Origin: Blasia pusilla
Taxonomy: Eukaryota > Marchantiophyta > Marchantiopsida > Blasiales
Assembly (NCBI GenBank): GCA_050084515.1
Contig: CM114274.1
Span: forward strand, 9,858,001-9,922,000
Reading direction: 5' to 3'
Length of the DNA: 64,000 bases
Under the pieces are notes generated by a model, which was not told the origin of the DNA, did not search any database, and was given only the letters and a program-made list of their open reading frames with translations. A program made the translations under genes and the position numbers. Each line of letters starts with the position of its first letter. Within the stretch, counting starts at the first letter, position 1. Positions 38,013-50,600 of the stretch are shown piece after piece.

Positions 38013-41000
38013 TGTATATCTAACATATAATATTTTTCTGCATTTAGTCACTTGTACTCCTTGCTTTTTTCTACTTGGACTTTGGATTGTGTCACCATAT
38101 GCTTACGTACCAGCACGGAATTGGGGAAAAAAAATCCTATCTTAGCCGTCAGTACTTCCAAAATTTGGCCATTTTTTAATAAAAGTGCCTCTATCTTTGC
38201 TCGCACAGGGGCAAGTAATCCAATGAAGAGTAAAGTCCTCGAGATGGGGAAATGGACACGCCGCTCAAGAACGGGCAACGGATACCCGAGCGGGCATAGA
38301 CAAGTTTGTCCCTAGGATGGACATAAATCTGTGGACATGGACATATCTGGAGACCCAAAATTTGTTCATGTGCAACCATGTTATATAACAATCATTTGTT
38401 ATGTGAAAATAGCTCCAATTAAATCAAAAACCATGAAATATACAAGTCCAATGAAATAACGATTAAAAGCTCAAGTAGTTAATGAGAAATCTCATCCTAT
38501 TTCTCATCCTTTGCACACCTCTCACCTTTGTGTCTCTTATCCTTCCTTACAATTTCACAACACTTAGTCTACACTAAAACATTTGTGAGACTCAACCAAA
38601 TTACACTCACTCATGAAGATTCACTCCCATATAATGTGCATAAAATGGGGTTTTAAAATATGATGGGACTTGCTCCCCATATATCATCTAGCCTTGATAA
38701 ATACATCACTCTTGGAAGAAATTGGAAAATTACTCGAACGAACATATATGTTTCACTTTCCTATTAGTTTTTGGTTAGGAGCCATTTAGACAAGCTTTCT
38801 AGGGATCATGCCCCTTCTTTGGCCCATATAAGTGGAGTGTTGATCACTTCAATACGATGTTGTTTGTGCCATCTTAAGGACTTGCCTACCTTGTAGAGAA
38901 GATGAGAGAGTAGACTATGAAGTTAACCTCACTTGTTTTGTGTTTGTGTTTTTGATTCCACTATGTGAGGGATTTTGATTACTATTGCTGAAACTATTGC
39001 CAGTGAAATTTTTTTGTCCTATGTGGGTGTAAGTGCAATCAATATATATGTATTACACCATGATATTGTCACATGAAATGAAAAGAAACTTCAATTCAAG
39101 CTTGACTTCCTCTACGAATTCAATTTCATCTTGAAGTACATCAAATGACTATTAAGGAAACAATTTTTAAATTTTAAGCTTTATGAGAAAGTATATGGAA
39201 ACGTCGTCAAGATGCATGGCATACCTTACCAAGATCAAGTATGTAGATTGCATAACTCCAATCTATGGACTTAATTCAACTAAGATTTATTTACAACATC
39301 TACAATGACACAAAAATGAACATTTTGAAGGAAAAAAAGAACCTTTTTCAATTAGCCTTATAGATATATAGTGCTATAGTTATTAGAAGTTTAATGACAT
39401 TGCAAAAGAAGTTTATAATGAAAAACTCAAAAGAAATTCATTCTTCAAGTGGAAGTAACTAGAGGTTGATAGGGAGTCTCGATATGACTATCTGGCACTA
39501 AGAACTTTAAAATATTTGAACGCAAACTTGTAGATGAAGTAGGAGAGTTAGGACAACATTTGTATGAAAAGACTTCTCTAGGGACTAGAGATAAGATGAG
39601 CTTAATGAGAAAGATATGTTACTAAAGCCATAATTTTAAGTAATATATTGTAGACTATGGTTTGCACAATGTTCGCAACAATTTTTAGTAGTAATCATGA
39701 CTTCTAGATGCATGGATGAGATAGATTGATAGATATTTAAAGGGGACAACAAAGTCAAGACTCTCATGTTGACTACGAAGGTAAATCGAACATTTAAAAG
39801 TAACCACTAATTTATGATTCTCATCAGACATGAATGTAAATTTTGGGGAAGCAAGAAGCAAAGATCCATTTTCTTCTTTACTTTGGAAGTTGAGGTTCTC
39901 ACTTTAGGAAAAGCATGTATAAAAGAATTTTCGTAAGATGATAAATCAAGCAAGCAAGATAGGATCACAATGTATTTTCATAACCAAAGAATGAACCTTC
40001 CTTTCTAGAATGAACACGATCTTGTGAGAAAAAAAATTGACATTGCATAACACTGAAAGGTATGAGACCAACCAAATATGAGGGCACATATTTTTAACTC
40101 GCAACTAACTGGGTAAAATGTAATAATCACGGAACTATTGTCAATGCAAGTGGTCATTGAGAGGGCATGCTAAAGTTAAGTTTAATAGCTTTGTTGATAG
40201 CCAACAACCTATTTGTGAGACACCTACCAATTATAGTACATGTAATCAAATAAGACAAGGTTTTTTCGTGATTTTGTGCATTCAACATAGTGAAGACATA
40301 ATAACCAATGAAGAAAGAGCATTAAAGATACCCTTTTATTTATATACATATGTAATTTTTTTATTTACCTCAAACCTATGAGCCACAAATGAATTTGGAA
40401 CTCGCTTTTTTTTTATATATGACATCAAACCTAAGCTTGTGCAATGAAACATGATGGATTCCCTACACCCTTAGATATTCTTGTTGTGCAACAGCACAAG
40501 ATCACCTTTACTATACATTATGAGAGAGGTTCACTATTTTTATGTCTATATAAAAAAAGACATGCATGTGACGTAATTATGCCCAAGGTCCAAATGAAAT
40601 TTTATTCTATTCCTTGATTAGAATAACTAGATTGGTTGAATTAGTCTAATCCTTGAATTTCCTTCATCATTGATTTTAACCTAATTCTTTCTAACCATGG
40701 AATTAAAGACAATGAGGCCAATGCCTTGGCAAAGATCAATAAACCACAATTTGGAATAATCATGGTAACTATATCATCAACCATGGCTCCTTCACAATAT
40801 CTACACAATTTGTCCTCCCTTGTTTTTAGTGAGAAGTTCTTTTTCTTCAAGCGTGAACCTACAATTCAAGGCATCCATGAATGACAATGTAGTAATTATT
40901 GAGATATTTAAGAGGCATACTTTGTGGATTTCCTTGTAATAAGAATGTAGGAAGTTGAGGGTCGACCAATTAGAATTGGTCGATCCTAAATTAAGAGGAA

Positions 41001-41676
41001 TCTATTATTCATAATTATTTATTTACACCTATTTTCCCTACTACTTGAAGTCAAAGCAGGACCAACTACAATCCATACTTATTTAATATAGTTCCTGCCT
41101 GATTTTTGTATAGAATGCAATGAATATATGTTGTGTCTTAGAATATATTGCATTCACAACAATCCCACTCGAGACATGTCCAAAGAGAAAGCAAAAGTTG
41201 ATTGCTTCTTACTTGACCAACTTCCAACTCCTCCACATAATAGAAAGCAGTATCCAATAATAGATGCTTTGTCATCTAAATCTGGTGCAAAGCTTGCACC
41301 AGCCTAAACTCACCTCCCCCCCCTCTTGTAGCCACAAAACACATGACTAGTCTCCCTCATCATGTATTTTATCGCTACCCCTAGATAAGTGTCCATCATA
41401 TGCAAAAGTAAAGCAAGGTATCCTCCAATTTAACATATTACCTCTCCCTCTTTTATATGGTTCCCATCCCTCCCACAAATTTGTGTTCATCATATACAAA
41501 TCAAGGAATCAAGAGATTATCCTGTGAGGGTAAAGATAGACAAATTTGGGTCGTGCTCGCTTCCACACCCACAAACCCATCCAACTCAGCAAGTGAGTGT
41601 GAGCTCTTTACAAGTGAAATTTTCGCCTGCCATTGCATATGGATCTCTCATTCAAGTGTATGTGGCCTACTCACAT
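38013..41676. other. AT-rich intergenic region, no gene recognised
   Basis: About 3.7 kb without recognisable exons or RNA genes. At about 38228-38380, in reverse orientation, lies another copy of the GGTTGCA/GGACATGTCC small-repeat family (GTGGACATGGACATATC, then GTGCAACCATG). The rest may be old transposon debris, but I cannot place it. Confidence 0.5.
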
Positions 41677-44600
41677 TCAAGGGTCTTGGTGGTTGGAGCC
41701 ATGGCCAGCCTTCATAGAATCATCGTCGATGGCCTTTTGCTTATGCACTGCAGATGCATTTTTTATGTGGGCTAAAGTGTCCGGCCCGATCCACGTTAGA
41801 AGGGTGGGCAGCAAGACAAAGCCATTGAAGAATCCAAGAATCCCCATTACCGTGAACATGGCAAAGTAGTAGAGTCTGAAAGCATGATACCTACAAAAAC
41901 ACAGGACACACCAAAAAACAAAAAACAAGAATAAGTATGGCATTTGTGAGCAGCGACCAACTTTCAATAACCACTAGAATTCAGCTTCTTCAGTGGCCCG
42001 GATCCTACAATTCTGCAAGACAGCAGAGATGTTTTATGTTGTGAGAAAAAGTAGGACTCCATTTCTTCAGTGGCAGTTATTGATAGTCCTAAATGGTTAA
42101 GGTTCCCCAAGACATGGAGACCTGCTTTCTATATTGAGAAAGGGCATACTTCACACAAAAACCAGTGGGATCCCCTTTTCTTCTTCAGTAAAATGTGATT
42201 GGTAATCCCTAATGGCTAGAGTTCCACAAGACATGGCAGAAATTCCTTTGGTTGTGATAGTGAGAAAGGGCATACTTTCTAAAACAACCAGTGGCACGCA
42301 GTTTCTGCAGTAGCTATGGTTGACAACCCCTAATGAGAAAGGCATTACTTTTGACAACCAGTGGAATTCAGTTTCTTCAGTAGAATTGACTGATAATCTC
42401 TTGGCTAGAGTTCTACAAGATATGGCAGAAAGAATTTCTCTTGTGGGGAAGGCCGTTTGTTAGTCAATAAATAGTGGAATTCACTTTCTTCAGTGGCAGT
42501 TATCAACAATCTATATTGGCTAGAATTCTATGAGGCAAAGCAAAAATCCTCTGTTGTGAAGGGCACGCGTTCGACAACCACCAGAGGCATTCAGTTCATT
42601 CAGTGGTAGTGATTGATGATTGCTGATGGCTGGAGTTCTACAAGATGTGGAAGAAAGTGTATCTGCTCCTGGCAGTTTTCAATCTAAAGAATGCTCCCGT
42701 CTTCTTCAATTGCCGTGTTCCATCCACTCGCCGATTACACTCCTACACTTTCCAGTAAAAGTTGTATGTTGGGTCTTTATTAACAAGACCTCCTACAATT
42801 GAGTCCCCACTCCATCTGTTGCATCCAACACTCCCAACATAAACTCACATAGATGATGCTTTCATGGACTCCAGCTTCCCATACTTACTTTACGAATAGG
42901 AGGGGGAATGTGGCTACGAACTGGGTTCCAAATCCATGAAGCAGAGGCTCAAAAGTCCATTCAAGAGCCTTCCCAACCCTCTCGTTTCTTGTCCCCTCCA
43001 CGATCAAAAAGGATCTCGCCAAGTAGGTGAACTCTGCTGACATGCCAATCTGCCAGAGCAAGCTCGAAATAAGAAAGTGGAACGCAAAGAGGTCTTAAGA
43101 ATTATTTGTATTGATAACCCAAAGGAGCAGGAAGAGACTGATGGACTGCAGCAGTGGGGAAAAGAAAACTCACCACAATGCCTAGGTTCACAAGGGAAAG
43201 AGCTGTGCGTAATCGGTCCCAGAATATGCAGCAGAATACACAAGTCAGACTTGAGCAATGAATCTCAGCAGCATAAAACCCATTTTCTAAACATCTTAGA
43301 AACTCCTTAAGAGCCAATCCCGAGTGATGTATTGTTGGCTTTCAAACAAGTCCCCCCTTATCTTATCCAGGCAGTGGACAGGAAATTTAAAATATAGAGA
43401 GGGAACGTTGAAGCCCGGTGCAAAGCATGGGCACTCATCATTCTTAGTATGCTTACCATTCAGCTTTGCACCAATGACGTAGATAAAACCATATACTTCA
43501 AGATTCGTGATGAAAAGTATGACACAAATGAGAAGCGATACGGTTAAGCTGAACTGGAAGATGGTGATGGCCACAAACACTCCAACTGCACATCAATCAA
43601 AAAGGGCGTCCCAGTCAGATGTACAAGTTCACATTTCTGGCAAGATTACTCGCCGAACATAGCTTGGCTAATTTGAAGCAGACAAACACAGGATGGAGTG
43701 TCAAAAGGAGCAGATTACGGATAGCATCACCAAAATTTTAAGTGCTCACGTACCCAATGCCAACCCCACCACCAGATAAAGATCATGGTAGCTGTGCAAG
43801 TATTGCTCGAAGAAGAGGAACGGGTAGCCATACATGTATGCCACCTTCTCACCAAACTTTTCATTCAGATTGTCAAGTACCTTCCTTGTGGCTTTGATCA
43901 TATCCAAGTTGGGCTTTGTATTTGCCCCAAGGTCCTGGGCGAACATCTGTTACTCCCAGCATCATCAAACCATGCTCAGTATATATTTTTTAAGAAGAGA
44001 ACTGTATACGAAATCTAGCAACGCTCATACTTCCCAAACTGACACTAGCATAAATGTCATCAGTTTCCTTTCACTAGAAGTGACTACCACAGCGAAGGAA
44101 ATGTCGCCACGTCTGACATGAATGAGGAAAGTGTCTTACCACCGACTTGGCTGCTACAATATGAACGTTTGGATTATTAGTAACATCAAAGCAGCTCATC
44201 TGCACTTTTGTTTCGTTGTGCTCACAGTAGAGATCTTGTAACGAGAGAATACCTGCCCCACCCAAATTTCAAGGCAATGTGGAAATGTGTCAAAACTCTT
44301 CAACTCAAGGTTGACCAAATATTAGGCTAGATTGCCTTGATGAAAGGTTTTGAGCTTCCTCCACAATTCGAGTTCTATCCACCACTTATTCCAAATCCCA
44401 TCACGTCTGCCCTGGTGAGCTTGCAAAGCATGCATGATCAGGATCCTATCACTCATACTCATATCAAGAAACATGTGCAGAGAATGTCAAGACGAACACT
44501 TACCAACAGATGAAGTGGACCATGATCGCACCACCGGATCGAAAAGCGGCGGTGGAATAGGGTAGGAAAGGTTCGCTGAGTTGTTTGCAAAAAGATAAAG

Positions 44601-47600
44601 GCCTCCCAGGAATGATGACTCGAGTATCTGTGCACATTAGATGATCAAGTTAGCATTTAGAAAGCCTTTTGTGCTCAGATCTTCATGTCTTTTGTATCTA
44701 ATTACTCATCTTCTACTTCTTGTTGCTGCATACAAACTACCATCTTCAGCGCCAAATTTTCCACCACTTTCTCGACAAGTTAAGTTGATTCAAGAAATGA
44801 CTCCATTCTTTTTCCTGGGTGACTGAGCAATGGTCTTGGCAACTTGAAAATCTGCCATAATGTTTACCCTTGGTTGAACTGGCACCCATCTCTTCAACTT
44901 TTGTAGCTCTGCAAAGATCTCTAGAATCTGATTCTGGCGATTTGGATAGCTGACTTCACGAGTCACAATCATCTGTAAGACAAAATGAACACTTGGAATG
45001 AGAAAAATGATCATGGTCTAAAGCCATGCATAAAGGTCAGAAATTATGACAGATGGTAGTATTGAATGGGATCCTTATTGTAAAACTTATGGTCTTCCTA
45101 CATGAGAGTGCACTGAAACAGGACTTGTTCACTCTTTCAAGTCAATGTCACTCGTCTGGATACAGTGGTGGTGATCTCTTACCACATCATAGTTCGGAAA
45201 TCGGTCTTCTGTCAGTTTCGCAAATGTGTTTTGGTATGATCCTGCAAGAAGATCCCCAATACATAGACACATGAGTGTAAGATTTTAGAATCAGAGTTTC
45301 TCTACAACCTAGCTATTACAAGCACACTTAGTGCAATAGCAACCACTCAGGTTAGATTGTAGAGGAAAGAGCTAGACAACCTGCATCACCAGATCACCTT
45401 GCATTCTCAAGCACACTTAGTGCAATAGCAACCACTCAGGTTAGCAGCAGTAGACATCTCAATAGCAACCACTCAGGTTAGTACTACTATACACCTTGTA
45501 TCACAAGACTCACTGAACTCCTCAAGTCAGCAGACCTCTCAGTCTGTAAGCAGCAGCACGCTCAGTGCTTAGCACACTGAACTACTAAGGTCAGAAGCAC
45601 AATCCACTCAGGTAAGCAAAGCACACTCAGTGCTTCTCAATCAGCTCCTCAGCTCAGAGAGTTGTGTCCAGAAAGGTGTAAGACAATGTAAACTCTAGCA
45701 GGGCACCCTCAGGGTGGTTATATACAGCCAAGAGAATGAGTTTCTAGGTTTTAGGGTTTGTAGGGTTAGGGCCTGCCGCCCATAGTAATTCTCAGAATTA
45801 CTGAGGTAACTCTATGGTAACAAGAAATTACTATTTACTGTGGTAAAACACTTAGTTACTATAGTAATTCTATCAGTTACTTTTCACTATAGTAAACTCC
45901 AAGTTACTATGTTTTACAACACTCCCACTTAATTGGAGTTTAATATAAGACCCATCTTCTGAGCACATTTATTGTGCTTTTCTCTTGACAATGCCTTTGT
46001 CAATTGTGTCTTTTCTCTTAGGACAATGCCTTTTGTCAATACATCAGCTTCTAATATTTAAATCTTCTTGAACAGGATTCTTGAGAAGACTTATACTTCC
46101 TGTATTATCACAATACAATACAGTTCCATCATTTTGCTTATAACAAACCTCCTCAAGCAATCTCCTCAGCCAAACTACTTCTTGAGTAGCATTTGAAGCT
46201 GCCATAAGCTCAGCTTCTGTTGTGGACAAGGCAACAGATGTTTGTTGCTTGCTGCGCCAACTGATAGCACCACCACTCAATGTAAATACATATCCACCAG
46301 TAGACCTGCTGTTGTCAGGATCATCCCCCCAACTAGCATCTGTGAAGCCAGTCAAGGTAGGAAAACATCCTTGTTTCCTGTATTCGAGATACGCGTTGTT
46401 GGTACCTTTCAAGTACCGTAAGACTCTTTACACATCTCCAATGTGTGAGAGTAGGTTTAGACGTGTACCTGGCCAGTGCTCCCACTGCATATGAGATATC
46501 TGGCCTTGTGCAAACCATGGCAAACATCAGAGAACCCACAGCACTCTGATACAAATGTTGAAGGTTTTCAACATTCTCATTCTCCTCCTGTTTGTCTGCA
46601 CCTGTTTTGGCAAGTTTCCACCCAGGATCCAGTGGAGTAGAAACTGGCTTTGCCTCAGCCATTCTATACCTTGTCAGCATCGCATCAATGTAGTGAGTCC
46701 GACTGAGTCTAATCCATCCTTCTGCTCTGTTCCTCTCAACTTTAGTTCCAAGAATGAACTTCACTGGGCCTATGATAGTCATAGCAAAGACTGAGCAAAG
46801 ATTGTCCTTTGCTTGCTGGATTTCTTTCTTACTTTTGCCTAGCAACAGGAGGTCATCTACATAAACTGCAATAAACAATGTACCATTTTTGCAGTAAACA
46901 CTCAAATCTGCATGAGCTCTACAAAACCCCTGTTCCTTAAGGTAAGAGTCCAACTTTTCATACCAGGCTCTTGGAGCCTGTTTAAGACCATACAATGCCT
47001 TCTTCAACAAACATGCATTGCCCCTATGTCCACCATACCCATCTGGAACATCCATGTAGATGGTTTCCTTCAGGTCTCCATTCAGAAAAGCAGTCTCTAC
47101 ATCTAATTGCTCTACCTCCCAATCTTCTTCAGCAGCTAGAGCTAAAAGCAACCTTATGGAACCATACCGTACTACAGGAGCAAAGGTCTCTGTATAATCA
47201 ACTTCAGCTTGCTGATTGAAACCCTTTGCTCCAAGACGAGCTTTGTACTTTACCACTTCATTGTTAGCTCCTCTCTTGATCTTGAAAACCCATTTGCAAC
47301 CAATGGATCTCCTGTCTTTGGGTAGATCAGTCCACTCCCATGTGCCATTCTTTGCAAGAGACTTTTTCTCTTGATCAATGGCAATCTCCCACTTGCTCCA
47401 ATCAGGTCTACTCATAGCCTGTGCAAGTGTTTTCGGTTCATCCTCTCCATCCATAGTAAGACAAGCTTCTTCATCCACTGAGGAGTGAGCCTGTTTCTCA
47501 TGATGAACTCCCAACCTGTCAATAGGTGTTCTCGTTCTTCCGGATCTCCTTGGCAATGTCTCTGCCACTTCTTAAGTTTGTGCATCTTCAGAGGTACCTG

Positions 47601-50600
47601 GTACTTCAGCAGGCTGAAAGTTGGATTCCTGATGATTCTCCTCAGTTTGGACAACTTTCTGCTTTCTCCTGACATATACCTGTTAGGATTTCACATAAAA
47701 TTGTCTGCTGTTTTCTTCCAGTTTTTTAACTATGGTTAGTTCTGCAAACTATGGTTGGAAGTTTATCATAGTTACAAGTCTCAATTAGTTTACTAGTTAC
47801 CTCTTTAACTACTCTTGTGAGTTTTGGTTATGTTTAATTGTGCACATGGTGTGCTGGCCTCCCCCTGTTGTGTTGGCCTGTTGTGCTGTTCTGCTCATAA
47901 TGTGCTGGCCTATTCCTGGTGTGCTGGCCTGCTCCTGTTGTGCTGGCCCTTCCACCTTGCCTTACCATGCAGTGGTCCCTTCTGCTGGTCTCTTGTAGGA
48001 AACTATTTAACTCCCCCTCTCTTCCCTTCTTCTTTGATTCACCTCTACTCCTGCCCTCTAAGGCTGTGGGTTTTGAGATTAGCTCCTACATACCTGAACC
48101 TCTGCTGGTGCCTTGATCAACTAAGAAGGAATGTGCATTGGTGTGGAGAATGCTCCAAGTACCAATCTAGCACAAACTCCTGCATCTTGGTTTCAACCAC
48201 CTCTCTTCAGGACTTGTGTATTCTAATAAGGTGTTGCTTTTCAAGCACCCACTTCTCAATAGAAGTTGTAGACCAGTTCTACATGCAATCCATTTCAGTT
48301 TTGCTCTTTTCAGGTTTGCAAGTGATTACCCTCATGTACATGGTCCAGTGGAAGATCCTGTCGGGATCTACTATCTTTCTATCATTTTAAAGTTTTAAAA
48401 GTAGATCTGAGAAGAAGTAGAATTCTGATTTCAACAATACCTTCAGATTGGCTGAACGGAATTCTCCACGAGATGGTCCGGAGGTTTGATCTGCATCTCT
48501 TTCTAGGTCAGTTGTTGGAGTTCCTGCATGAAAAGTAACTTGCGGTTGTGATGATGATTCACCCTCTACTTCAGAAATTTTCTTCTGATCTCCTTCCCAG
48601 GTTTCATCAAACTGCACATCTCTACTTGTGACACACTGTCCAGTCTTTGGATTGTAGAGAACATATCCCTTCAAGCCAGTCTCATATCCTACAAAGATGA
48701 GCTTTTCAGCCTTCTTACTGAATTTTGATCTTTGCTCCTTGCTCCTTTGGGATATGTACGTAAGCTGGACAACCAAAGACTCTCGGGTGGGAGATATCTG
48801 GTTTCTTACCACTCCAGCATTCTTCTGGAGTCATCCCATTCAAAGCACTAGTAGGACTTACATTCCTCAGAAAGTTTGCAGTCTTGATTGCAACTCCCCA
48901 AAAGCTTTTCCTGAGATTTGCATGCTGGAGCATGCTCAACGCCTTCTCTGACAGAGTTCTGTTTAGTCTCTCTGCTACTCCATTTTGAGAGGGACTGTCT
49001 CTGGCTGTGACATCAGCCAAAATCCCCTTTTGTTGCAAAAAGGAGGAGAACTATTTGTTCCTATACTCCTTGCCTCCATCTGAGCGAATTTTCTCCACTC
49101 TTCTTCCTGTTTGTAGCTCCACCATTGCCACGAAGTTCTTGAACTTATCAAGAACCTCACCTTTGTGTTTCATCAGATACACAAAGCTATTTCTGCTATA
49201 ATCATCCACAAGGACACATACCAAGCAGCTCCTCCTAGAGACTTCTGTGTCATGTAACCCCAAACATCTGAATGGATGAGATCTAAAAGACATGTTGATC
49301 TACTCAAAGATTTCTTGGGAAATGACAATTTGTGAGATTTACCCTCAACACATGCTCTACAAAACTCCAATCTACCATCAGCATGTAGTTTCAACCCTTC
49401 CACCATCTTCTGTAGAGAACGAATGTTGATCTCTGATAAATGACTGAGTCAAAGATGCCACAGTTTCATGTTGTTGGAGTTTTCAGCTACCATGGCATCA
49501 GCAGCCACCATCGCATCAACTTTTATTGTTTCCACCAGTCGAAACAACTTTTCTTCTGCCACACCCTGACACAGAACTTCTTCTTCCTTTTGAAGGATGC
49601 ATCTTTTGTCAAAGAATAATACAAAAATGCCTTTCTCTGTCAACTGATGCACAGATATCAAGTTCTTTGTGAACTCTAATAAAAAAGGACATTGTTTAAC
49701 ATCCCATCTTGATTATGCTCACTATCAAATTTCAGGGATACTTTTCTAATCCCAAGCACACGACTTCTATTCCCAGGTCCACATCTGACATACTGTGCAC
49801 TTGACACAGGATGAAACTCACAAAAATGCTCTTTGTCATAGCAAATGTTAGCAGTAGCTCCAGAATAGAGAAAGCAACCTTTACTTTTGAGAGTGGCCTC
49901 CTTGCTGGTAACTAACCCCCATTCTGAGTAATTTGCATCTGCAACATGCTCAGCAATCATTACACCCTCCTTGTGAGATCTCTTGATGAATTTCTTCATC
50001 TTGTAGTTCTTATTCTTGTGACACTGAGGAGATAGATGTCCCTTTTCCCTGCAAGTGTAACAGATTCGTGTATCTATTTTTGTGTCTCTCTTCTCATTAG
50101 GAGTCCACCTTGCAGGTTTGAACTTAAAGCGGGATAACAGAACTGAATCTGCCTCTTGATCTTTCTTCCATTTTCATCCTCTCGAATGACTTGTGTTGTC
50201 ATGTATTCCCAAGACAGCTCTGCAACCTTGTTGTGAAGGATTTTGATGATGGTGTTAAACCTAGAAGGTAATGTCCCCAGGAAAGGCAAGATGGAATTTT
50301 TGCCTTCAAAGTCAAGCTGTAGTGCAGCTTGTTGAAATTGCAACTGTAAGATCAGGAACAAAAAATTCTATTTTTTACTATGAAAAATTACTTTTTTTAT
50401 CTATAGGTAAAATTCTATTTTTAGGTTTATTAACTAGACCTTTAGAATTTCGCAATAAACTTTTTAGTCTTAGTTAAAAACCTTTAGGGTTTCATAATAG
50501 TCTCCTTTAGCCTTAGTTAAAGACTTTTAGGGTTTAAGATAGCTAGGGGCTATCCTATAAGAACAAGAGGCTTACCAGAGCACTCTTATTCTCTTCTCTA

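Noticed and set aside
47824-48390. 188-codon + strand frame rich in Cys and Leu
   Set aside because: It lies wholly inside the nested solo LTR (TSD ATACC) and partly in a GTGCTGGCCT minisatellite.
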